Source: Theodoxus fluviatilis
Taxonomy: Eukaryota > Mollusca > Gastropoda > Cycloneritida > Neritidae
Assembly (NCBI GenBank): GCA_034096865.1
Contig: JAWQFJ010020523.1
Span: forward strand, 5,001-15,000
Length of the DNA stretch: 10,000 nt
Direction of reading: 5' to 3'
In this document: piece by piece, positions 1 through 6,802 of the stretch
Layout: every line of letters starts with the position of its first letter
Numbering within the stretch: position 1 is the stretch's first letter
Position numbers and translations under genes: made by a program
The notes under the pieces: generated by a model
What the model was told of the DNA's origin: nothing
Databases searched by the model: none
Seen by the model: only the letters and a program-made list of their open reading frames with translations

Positions 1-1426
1 GATTAGATAAGATGACGTGACGCGATGAGATGACGTGACGCGATGAGATGACGTGACGCGATGAGATGACGTGACGCGATGAGATGAGATGACGTGACGC
101 GATGAGATGAGGTGACGTGACGCGATGAGATGAAATTATGTGACGCGATTAGATAAGATGACGTGACGCGATGAGATGACGTGACGCGATGAGATGACGT
201 GACGCGATGAGATGACGTGACGCGATGAGATGAGATGACGTGACGCGATGAGATGACGTGACGCGATGAGATGACGTGACGCGATGAGATGAGATGACGT
301 GACGCGATGAGATGAGATGACGTGACGCGATGAGATGAGATGACGCGATGAGATGACGTTACATGAAGATATGAGATGACGTGACGCGATGAGATGAGAT
401 GACGTGACGCGATGAGATGACGTGACGCGATGAGATGACGTGACGCGATGATATATGAGATGACGTGACACGATGAGATGAGATGACGTGACGCGATGAG
501 ATATGAGATGACGTGACGCGATGAGATGACGTGACGCGATGAGATGACGTGACATGATGAGATGACGTGACGCGATGAGATGACGTGACGCGATGAGATA
601 TGAGATGACGTGACACGATGAGATGACGTGACGCGATGAGATGAGATGACGTGACGCGATGAGATGAGATGACGCGATGAGATGACGTTACATGAAGATA
701 TGAGATGACGTGACGCGATGAGATGAGATGACGTGACGCGATGAGATGACGTGACGCGATGAGATGACGTGACGCGATGATATATGAGATGACGTGACAC
801 GATGAGATGAGATGACGTGACGCGATGAGATATGAGATGACGTGACGCGATGAGATGACGTGACGCGATGAGATGACGTGACATGATGAGATGACGTGAC
901 GCGATGAGATGACGTGACGCGATGAGATATGAGATGACGTGACACGATGAGATGACGTGACGCGATGAGATGACGTGACGCGATGATATATGAGATGACG
1001 TGACACGATGAGATGAGATGACGTGACGCGATGAGATATGAGATGACGTGACGCGATGAGATGACGTGACGCGATGAGATGACGTGACACGATGAGATGA
1101 TGTGACGCGATGAGATATGAGATGACGTGACACGATGAGATGACGTGACGCGATGAGATGACGTGACGCGATGAGATGACGTGACGCGATGAGATATGAG
1201 ATGACGTGACACGATGAGATGACGTGACGCGATGAGATATGAGATGACGTGACGCGATGAGATGACGTGACGCGATGAGATATGAGATGACGTGACACGA
1301 TGAGATGACGTGACGCGATGAGATGACGTGACGCGATGAGATATGAGATGACGTGACACGATGAGATGACGTGACGCGATGAGATGACGTGACGCGATGA
1401 GATATGAGATGACGTGACACGATGAG
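1..1426. repeat. GATGA-derived satellite array, left block (18- and 23-bp units)
   Basis: Nearly the whole block is built from an 18-bp unit, GATGAGATGACGTGACGC, mixed with 23-bp units that have one extra GATGA pentamer. Point variants recur: CACGATGAG for CGCGATGAG, ATATGAG and ATATATGAG joints, and TGACATGATG. The pentamer underlies all units, so the array probably grew from a GATGA microsatellite that gained a CGTGACGC block. The minus strand reads as TCATC-rich DNA without stop codons, which gives long open frames rich in Ser, His, Arg, Val, Ile and Thr. These come from repeat composition and are not a protein. It probably lies in an intron of, or downstream of, the minus-strand gene. Confidence 0.95.
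330..987. repeat. 329-bp higher-order repeat inside the satellite
   Basis: Rare variants recur in the same order with a constant offset. The ACATGAAG variant lies at 361 and again at 690, and GACATGATG lies at 551 and again at 880, both 329 bases apart. A GATATATGAG joint near 450 recurs near 779 and a third time near 985. The last recurrence has a different spacing, so a further, shorter rearrangement followed. This is a segmental duplication of a multi-unit block, as expected from unequal exchange or replication slippage. The outer limits are approximate because the flanking units are nearly identical. Confidence 0.8.
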
Positions 1427-1450
1427 ATGATGATGATGATGATGATGATG
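1427..1450. repeat. (TGA)n trinucleotide tract
   Basis: An uninterrupted run of the trinucleotide GAT/TGA, about eight copies, joins the end of the left satellite block to the non-repetitive core that follows. It looks like the GATGA pentamer collapsed to its trinucleotide part. Confidence 0.9.
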
Positions 1451-1500
1451 TCTACTTGTATAGCGCACGTATCCATGCTGGCAGCATGCTCAAGGCGCTG
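1451..1500. other. Non-repetitive, hairpin-forming core between two microsatellite blocks
   Basis: This is the only complex sequence in the first 2.2 kb. It holds a nested palindrome. CATGCTG at 1474-1480 and CAGCATG at 1482-1488 are perfect inverted copies, and outside them AGCGC at 1462-1466 pairs with GCGCT at 1495-1499. Directly left is (TGA)n and directly right is (GATGA)n. A short conserved core next to microsatellite DNA is known for microsatellite-associated mobile elements of molluscs (pearl/CvA type, Helentron-related). Assigning this core to that class is inference from its organisation only. Confidence 0.5.
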
Positions 1501-1596
1501 AGATGAGATGAGATGAGATGAGATGAGATGAGATGAGATGAGATGAGATGAGATGAGATGAGATGAGATGAGATGAGATGAGATGAGATGAGATGA
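1500..1596. repeat. Pure GATGA pentanucleotide microsatellite
   Basis: About 19 uninterrupted copies of GATGA immediately follow the hairpin core. The purity contrasts with the mixed 18/23-mers on both sides and suggests a young expansion. It may be the seed form from which the 18-mers were derived. Confidence 0.95.
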
Positions 1597-2220
1597 CGTG
1601 ACACGATGAGATGAGATGAGATGAGATGAGATGAGATGACGTGACGCGATGAGATGAGATTATGTGACGCGATTAGATGAGATGACGTGACGCGATGAGA
1701 TGAGATGATGTGACGCGATGAGATGAGATGACGTGACGCGATGAGATGACGTGACGCGATGAGATGAGATGATGTGACGCGATGAGATGAGATGATGTGG
1801 CGCGATGAGATGAGATGACGTGACGCTATGAGATGACGTGACGCGATGAGATGACGTGATGCGATGAGATGACGTGACACGATGAGATGAGATGACGTGA
1901 TGCGATGAGATGACGTGATGCGATGAGATGAGATGACGTGATGCGATGAGATGAGATGACGTGATGCGATGAGATGACGTGACGCGATGAGATGAGATGA
2001 CGTGACACGATGAGATGAGATGACGCGACGCGATGAGATGACGCGACGCGATGAGATGACGTGACGCGATGAGATGACGTGACGCGATGAGATGACGTGA
2101 CGCGATGAGATGAGATGACGTGACACGATGAGATGAGATGACGCGACGCGATGAGATGACGCGACGCGATGAGATGACGTGACGCGATGAGATGACGTGA
2201 CGCGATGAGATGAGGTGAAA
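1597..2220. repeat. GATGA-derived satellite array, right block
   Basis: The block mixes 18- and 23-bp units like the left block but with other variants: ACGTGATGC, ATGTGACGC, ACGCGACGC and one ATGTGGCGC. Two near-identical stretches carry the paired ACGCGACGC variants, around 2010-2090 and 2130-2210, so a second, smaller higher-order duplication of about 120 bp is present here. No coding content is seen. Confidence 0.9.
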
Positions 2221-2360
2221 TGCGATGAGATGAGGTGTGACGACATACAATGAGGTGAAATGACGTGACGAAATGAGACAAAAGGTGACGTGACGGTCGA
2301 GATGAGACGAGACTAGACGAGACTAGACGAGACGAGGTAAGATAAGGTGAGATAGAATGA
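2221..2360. repeat. Decaying right edge of the satellite
   Basis: Units lose their regularity here: GAGGTGTGACGAC, AAATGACGTGACG, then a short GACGAGACTA tandem at about 2307-2335 and GATAAGGTGAGATAG. This gradual decay is typical of an array boundary, where exchange between units is least effective. Confidence 0.8.
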
Positions 2361-2786
2361 GTAGACATACATTGTCAGATAATCACTCAATGCGACCATC
2401 TCGTCTTCTTGAAAATGTTTCTAAATGCTTAAAAGATTTCACGTGCATTCTTTTGCGGTGAACATTAATATTGCTTTTATTTTATGACGTGCAATGACCC
2501 AAAGAATGTGGCACTTTCTAATTAGTCCACATCTTGAAAACACACACCGGGAATAACGCTTGAATCCCCTCTTAAGTAGAAATCTACATAGAATTCACTG
2601 GCTATTAATATCACAAGACCATCGGCACTATATCTGACGTTAAAAAATGACATATTAAAGAGTTGTGGATACAACTACAATCTCTAACCAGGGCAGACTA
2701 GGAATGTCACCAAAACTTTGACATGAGCAAGAATAACATTTTGCATGTAATTGTACCAAACGGTTCATTAGAAACTGAAAACGTAC
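2361..2786. other. AT-rich, apparently non-coding sequence (intron)
   Basis: No repeat, RNA gene or convincing exon is seen. Short open frames on both strands have no recognisable composition. If the microexon at 2787-2810 is real, this is the start of the intron after it. Confidence 0.6.
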
Positions 2787-2810
2787 CTTTCGAGGGCATG
2801 TCCAGTTCAA
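2787..2810 (-). CDS. Candidate 24-nt in-frame microexon of the minus-strand gene
   Basis: On the minus strand a long pyrimidine tract (about 2811-2845, ending in TTTTCTTTCAG) precedes position 2810. A consensus donor, AAAG/GTACGT, follows at 2786-2781. The 24 bases between are a multiple of three. Entered in phase 1 from the previous exon, which ends with a lone G at 4212, they stay open, reading V-E-L-D-M-P-S-K, and leave in phase 1 again. Strong sites and phase agreement are seen directly; that it is spliced in is inference. It would add a short linker after the cysteine-rich module. Alternatively it is a chance pair of good splice signals, and the true next exon lies outside the window. 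Confidence 0.42.
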
Positions 2811-2817
2811 CTGAAAG

Positions 2818-3282
2818 AAAAGACAAAAACATAAACAAAGGCAATTTGATAAGTTTTTAACGAGCAAACTTGGTCATACCCTGGAGTGAGGTTCAGTACT
2901 GAATAACTGTTCGTAGCCGTAATCTTAGATTCATTCTAAACTTATCTTCGTGACATTTACTTATAGTACTACGTATAATCTAACATTCATTTTATATCAC
3001 GCTCTACTGAACAATTTTGCGTCGACATTAGAACGTATTTGCTACAAAATTTGATTTATTGATCTCTAGAAGTTTCAAACGAGACTAAAATACTTTGTAG
3101 CCGCAGTAATACTCCCTGCACGTATTATATTCTTGAAATATCAATTTAGTATGTCGTCAGGACAAACACCTTCATGGAGACTGATGCAGTATGGATTTGA
3201 CAAATTAAATTAAAGCCTTTGACTACTTTCCATAGCGAAAGCAAATGATCAGACAACGAAACTCCTACCTGGTCTGTCAGTC
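2818..3282. other. AT-rich intronic sequence, no feature seen
   Basis: Apart from the pyrimidine tract of the candidate microexon acceptor, read on the minus strand, this stretch is ordinary AT-rich DNA. There are no long open frames, no recognisable repeats and no RNA gene. Confidence 0.6.
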
Positions 3283-3382
3283 ACGCACAAATGCACATTC
3301 ACACACATTCACACACATTCACACACACGCACACACATGTATGCACACACGCACAACCTGTATGCATGCACACACACACAGA
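3283..3382. repeat. Imperfect (CA)n microsatellite
   Basis: CACACA runs alternate with three ATTCACACAC-type units and with ATGTATGC and ATGCATGC interruptions. It passes directly into the GA tract that follows, making a compound CA/GA microsatellite inside the proposed intron. Confidence 0.95.
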
Positions 3383-3406
3383 AAGAGAGACAGAGAGAGA
3401 GCCAGC

Positions 3407-3461
<55 letters not shown>

Positions 3462-3515
3462 AGCCAGCGAGAGAGACATAGACAACGAGAGAGACATAGA
3501 CAGTGAGAGAGAGAG

Positions 3516-3554
<39 letters not shown>

Positions 3555-3721
3555 CAGAGAGAGAGACAGAGACACAGAGAGACACACAGAGAGAGAGAGA
3601 CTGAGAGAGACTGAGAGAGAGACAGAGAGAGAGAGAGACAGAGAGACAGAGAGAGAGACAGAGAGACAGAGAGAGAGAGAGTCACAGACAACGAGAGAGA
3701 CATAGACAGTGTGAGAGAGAG

Positions 3722-3762
<41 letters not shown>

Positions 3763-3801
3763 CACATAGAGACAAAGAGAGAGAGAGACAGAGAGAGAGA
3801 C

Positions 3802-3848
<47 letters not shown>

Positions 3849-3890
3849 GACACAGAGAGAGCACAGAGAGAGACACAGAGGAGAAGGTTG
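3383..3890. repeat. (GA)n / (GAGACA)n polypurine microsatellite
   Basis: About 500 bases are made almost only of GA, with regular GACA, CACA and CATAGACA variants. A marker block starting GACAACGAGAGAGACATAGA lies at 3481 and again at 3687, so a 206-bp segment has been duplicated inside the tract. One strand is almost purely purine and could form triplex DNA. Open frames here code for Arg-Glu or Leu-Ser runs and are composition artefacts. Confidence 0.95.
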
Positions 3891-4211
3891 ACACGCAGAC
3901 ACACGCATGCATCTACACACTCATGCATTCACGCAAGTAAGCACAGACACTTAGACAATCTACCAACATATGTTACTGTAACCAATATGAGTTTCAAGTC
4001 AAAATTACCCATATATTCAGATTCACATCCTCTTCCCAAGACAAAAGGCTTTAGAACCATCAGATGATAGGACAGGGGAAGAGGAACATACACACAGAGA
4101 CACTAGTGATTACAAGCATATAAGTAATATAAACAGTCAGACACAAGAACAAACCCCAACGGAGACGAACCAACACAGGACAGGACAGAGACAAACAAGA
4201 AGAATACAGAC
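3891..4211. other. Intronic sequence between microsatellite and exon
   Basis: Mixed-composition DNA with a weak CACAC tail at its left end. Its right end is the splice donor of the exon at 4212-4367 (minus-strand CAG/GTCTGT at 4214-4206). The donor is GT but departs from consensus at the third and fourth intron bases. No other feature is seen. Confidence 0.6.
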
Positions 4212-4367
4212 CTGTGCACTCCTGAGCACTGAGCGATCCTTGCCCGGGCGTGGAGCGGCCTGTAGGGCAGGACATGCAGGCAGTCTGGGCAGTCCCTCCC
4301 TGGAAAGTGCCCACGGGGCATCGCAGGCAGTAGCCATCCTTCCAGTGGGTGCCAGGCCCGCACGGCA
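4212..4367 (-). CDS. Internal exon: ephrin-receptor-like / GCC2_GCC3 cysteine-rich module
   Basis: The exon is 156 nt and phase 1-1, so it can be added or skipped without a frame change, as is usual for extracellular modules. The acceptor is CTGCACACAG at 4377-4368 (minus) and the donor is CAG/GT at 4212/4211. It codes for 51 full residues with cysteines in the order C-x10-C-x2-C-x13-C-x2-C-x16-C. It contains CPVGTFQGGTAQTAC and CPTGRSTPGQG, close to the family pattern C-P-x-G-T-[FY]-Q ... C-x2-C-P-x-G-x-[ST]. Such modules (pfam GCC2_GCC3, ephrin-receptor-like) occur in SVEP1/polydom, SCUBE and related secreted or membrane proteins, where they form disulphide-bonded links between EGF, sushi and other domains. 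The exact parent gene cannot be named from one module. Its GC content is higher than that of the flanks. Confidence 0.85.
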
Positions 4368-4387
4368 CTGTGTGCAGACGTGGGGAA

Positions 4388-4558
4388 GCAGTGTGACAGT
4401 GGGCCCAGCAGTGTGACAGTGGGCACAGCAGTGTGCCAGTGGTCACAGCAGTGTGACAGTGGGCCCAGCAGTGTCACAGCAGTGTGACAGTGGGCCCAGC
4501 AGTGTGACAGTGGGCACAGCAGTGTGCCAGTGGGCACAGTAGTGTGACAGTGGGCCCA
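4388..4558. repeat. 20-bp minisatellite next to the exon acceptor
   Basis: Eight full 20-bp units of the type GCAGTGTGACAGTGGGCCCA and one unit cut to 11 bases. The units fall into variants ending GGGCCCA, GGGCACA and CCAGTGGTCACA or CCAGTGGGCACA. They occur in the order A-B-C-A, short unit, A-B-C-A, which is a higher-order pattern. The array begins only 20 bases from the first base of the exon, so on the minus strand its last unit occupies the region where the branch point of the intron would lie. Confidence 0.95.
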
Positions 4559-4914
4559 GCAGCCTTGCCAATCATGGACTTTTCCTAATTCAATGCGCAT
4601 GTCATCTCCCCACTTCCGGCTGATGAACGGATTTCCACGCAGGTGCAGGAAACGTGATCTATTTCCTTTGTGCGCTCGTGATTATAGACATTCTCTTGTA
4701 CATGTCGAGTGTGCTTTGAATGATCTGCCCTTTTACGCTGGTGGAGTGGAAAATTCAACCGTGACAGATGTTGCACTAGAACCGGAATGGTCATGATCAT
4801 ATAGCACCACTTACACCGCTCTCGTTTAGTGACGGGGGAGCTCACTAACGATTCTCAATTTACAAATGCGAAGACCAGTGCTTCATCGATCCTGGAGTTG
4901 CCTCCTTGGGCAAG
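4559..4914. other. Unique intronic sequence, nothing recognised
   Basis: Short open frames exist on both strands but show no domain, no cysteine pattern and no splice-site support. It separates the 20-bp minisatellite from the decayed reading frame. Confidence 0.55.
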
Positions 4915-5439
4915 ATGGCCGACTCGAAAGACATTTTCCACCAAAGAGTGAAAGCAAATATCTCTGAGGGCAGCGACGAGGCGAATGCAATGAACCTTTC
5001 ATTCGACGAGTGAAAATGCTCCCGAGTTTAGACATTATGCCGATACAAGGCCATCTGTGTGTTTTACCAGTGTGTCGGAGTGTCCTTTGCCAATCGTGTA
5101 GTGTATTAAGTGGTTTGCAAGGTGGCCAGTAAGTATAGTGAAAAGTGGTTTGAGATCCAGATAAAAGGGATGGATGAAAAGGCTCTAAGATCCATAACAG
5201 TTGTAGATTGTTTAAGGCAACTGACTACGCAAATCACCGCTATTGGTTGAAGCAAAAGCAAGTCCGTTTCCATAGAAACTGGAGTTTAAAAAATTGCATT
5301 GAGAGTCGTGGTGGATCTCATCCGACCCCTGACCTGCAATGGGGAGGTCCGAGTGTTAGGAGAAAACGCACTAAATACAACCAGCATCTTTATTCTTTCT
5401 GCAGCAATTGCTGAAAGATTTGTTACAGTAGAAGTTTAG
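4915..5439 (+). pseudogene. Decayed plus-strand reading frame, about 174 codons, probable mobile-element ORF
   Basis: An ATG at 4915 (MADSKDIFHQRVKA...) opens a frame that stops at 5011. The coding-like text continues in another frame from 5009 (SENAPEFRHYADTRPSV...) to about 5085, then returns to the first frame from 5086 to a TAG at 5437. There it is broken by TAA at 5107, TGA at 5248 and TAA at 5287. Two compensating indels and three stops over 525 nt, with ordinary protein composition throughout (for example KYSEKWFEIQIKGMDEKAL), point to a once-coding sequence. It lies inside an intron of the minus-strand gene, in antisense. I do not recognise the family. A LINE ORF1-type protein or a retrocopy of a host gene are possibilities, not identifications. 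Its end overlaps the first copy of the 104-106-bp array. Confidence 0.45.
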
Positions 5440-5875
5440 TCGCTTACTACTCCAGTCCCACTGGAAGATCATCCTTCACAGCCTTGGTCTAGTCAAGTAG
5501 GCATAGCTCTCCAACCACTGCACTCATTGCAGTAGATGTTGACCTTAACGTACGACTCTACTGCAACTGGAAGATCATCTTCTACCGTCCGGTCTAGTTC
5601 AGTAGGCATAGCTCTTCAACTGCTGTGCTTATTGCATTAGAAGTTAACTTTCAAATACTACTGTAGTTCTACTGGAAGACCATGATCTTCAGCCTATGTC
5701 TAGTGCAGTGGGCATGGCTCTTTAATTATTCTACTCACTTCAGTAGACGTTGACTTTCACACACTACTATAGTCCTACTGAAAGAATTATCTACAGCCCT
5801 GATCTAGTCCAGTAGGCAAAGCTCTTCAACTACTGTACTGAATGCAGTGTAAATTAACATTCATATTCTACTATA
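5425..5875. repeat. 104-106-bp minisatellite, diverged left part
   Basis: The motif (G/A)CAGTAGAAGTT or close variants starts at 5425, 5529, 5634, 5740 and 5844, spacings 104, 105, 106 and 104. Each unit also carries versions of ACTACTNTAGTCCTACTGGAAGAT and of TCTAGTCCAGTAGGCATAGCTCTTCAAC split by short variable pieces. The units differ from one another much more than those of the right part, so this is the older or less homogenised end of one array. It is interrupted at 5875 by an insertion. Confidence 0.9.
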
Positions 5876-6004
5876 TTCTAAACAAGTTTAAAGGGTTGGG
5901 AAGTTCCTGTAAATACTTTTGTCTTTTGCTTTGGCCCGTCGTAGACGTTTAAGCACAGCTAACGACACAAGGTTGCAGCCAATATAACATTCCACATTGT
6001 CACG

Positions 6005-6797
6005 ATATTTAAAGAAACCCAGATTTCTCCGTCCCAGGGATAGAACCACGGCACTGCGCCTCGCACATCGTCCAACCCCAAAGCATGCTCACCCATCTCC
6101 GCCTGTCTAAAGACATGGTTTCAACAAGCGAGTAGAGGCTGAGGGGCTGACCGTGTACTCATACAAGAGGGGAGAGCACGAGGGGGGGGGGGGGGGGGGG
6201 GGGGCTGGCAGGAACTGGTGTATATTCTAAACAAGTTTGAAGGGTTGGGAAGTTCCTGTAAATACTTTTTGTCTTTTTGCTTTGGCCCCTCGTAGACGTT
6301 TAAGCAAAGCGAACGACACAAGGTTGCAGCCAATATAACATCCCACATTGTCACGATATTTAAATAAACCCAGATTTCTCCGTCCCAGGGATAGAACCAC
6401 GGCACTGCGCCTCGCACATCGTCCAACCCCAAAGCATGCTCGCCCATCTCCGCCTGTCTAAAGACGTGGTTTCAACAAGCGAGTAGAGGCTGAGGGGCTG
6501 ACCTTGTACTCATGCAAGAGGGGAGAGCACGGGCCAAATCAAAAAGACAAAAAGTATTTACAAGAAATTCCCAACCCTTCAAACTTGTTTAGAATATACA
6601 CCGGTTCCTGCCAGCCCACCCCCCAGTGCTCTCCCCTCTTGCATGAGTACACGGTCAGCCCCTCAGCCTCTACTCGCTTGTTGAAACCATGTCTTTAGAC
6701 AGGCGGAGATGGGCGAGCATGCTTTGGGGTTGGACGATGTGCGAGGCGCAGTGCCGTGGTTCTATCCCTGGGACGGAGAAATCTGGGTTTGTTTAAA
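6005..6797. repeat. Long inverted repeat (arms about 6005-6288 and 6531-6797)
   Basis: The right arm is the reverse complement of the left with few differences; it contains the inverted forms of AACCCAGATTTCTCCGTCCC and of TATTCTAAACAAGTTTGAAG. The loop of about 240 bases is the rest of the second direct copy. Transcription through it on either strand would give a long hairpin RNA. Confidence 0.85.
6182..6204 (+). repeat. Poly-G tract of 23 bases
   Basis: An uninterrupted homopolymer G run lies in the first copy of the inserted element, after GAGAGCACGA. The same place in the inverted copy (about 6618-6630, read on the minus strand) has only GGGGGGTGGG. The tract is therefore an expansion in this copy or a length uncertain in the assembly. 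It can form a G-quadruplex. Confidence 0.9.
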
Positions 6798-6802
6798 TAT
6801 AA

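Larger units (their letters stand above)
5876..6802. mobile_element. 927-bp insertion of tandem and inverted partial copies in the minisatellite
   Basis: A 349-bp unit (5876-6224) is followed by a second, shortened direct copy (6225-6530). Then comes an inverted copy (6531 to about 6797) equivalent to 6005-6288, spanning the junction of two tandem units. The 7-bp TACTATA occurs at 5869-5875 and 6803-6809, one copy on each side. Removing the insertion plus one TACTATA (934 bp) changes the array spacing across it from 1040 to 106, exactly one unit. This supports a transposition-type insertion with target duplication. No transposase or polymerase is encoded. Tandem plus inverted partial copies recall Penelope-like elements, but the class is not established. 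Confidence 0.75.

Noticed and set aside
3..2368. Long minus-strand open frames over the satellite, up to about 430 codons, rich in Ser/His/Arg
   Set aside because: The TCATC-based minus strand has few ways to make a stop codon; all frames are open, and the text only repeats the 18- and 23-mers. No splice sites or start context.
3245..4067. Arg-Glu-rich and Leu-Ser-rich open frames over the GA microsatellite
   Set aside because: Pure dinucleotide composition with both strands open; an artefact of repeat DNA.
4593..4845. Short overlapping open frames on both strands
   Set aside because: No family resemblance, no matching splice phase with the neighbouring exons and ordinary chance length.
6121..6698. 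Open frames inside the inserted element (minus 6121-6447, plus 6504-6698)
   Set aside because: They cross the poly-G tract, recur in both orientations with the repeat copies and contain no recognisable domain.
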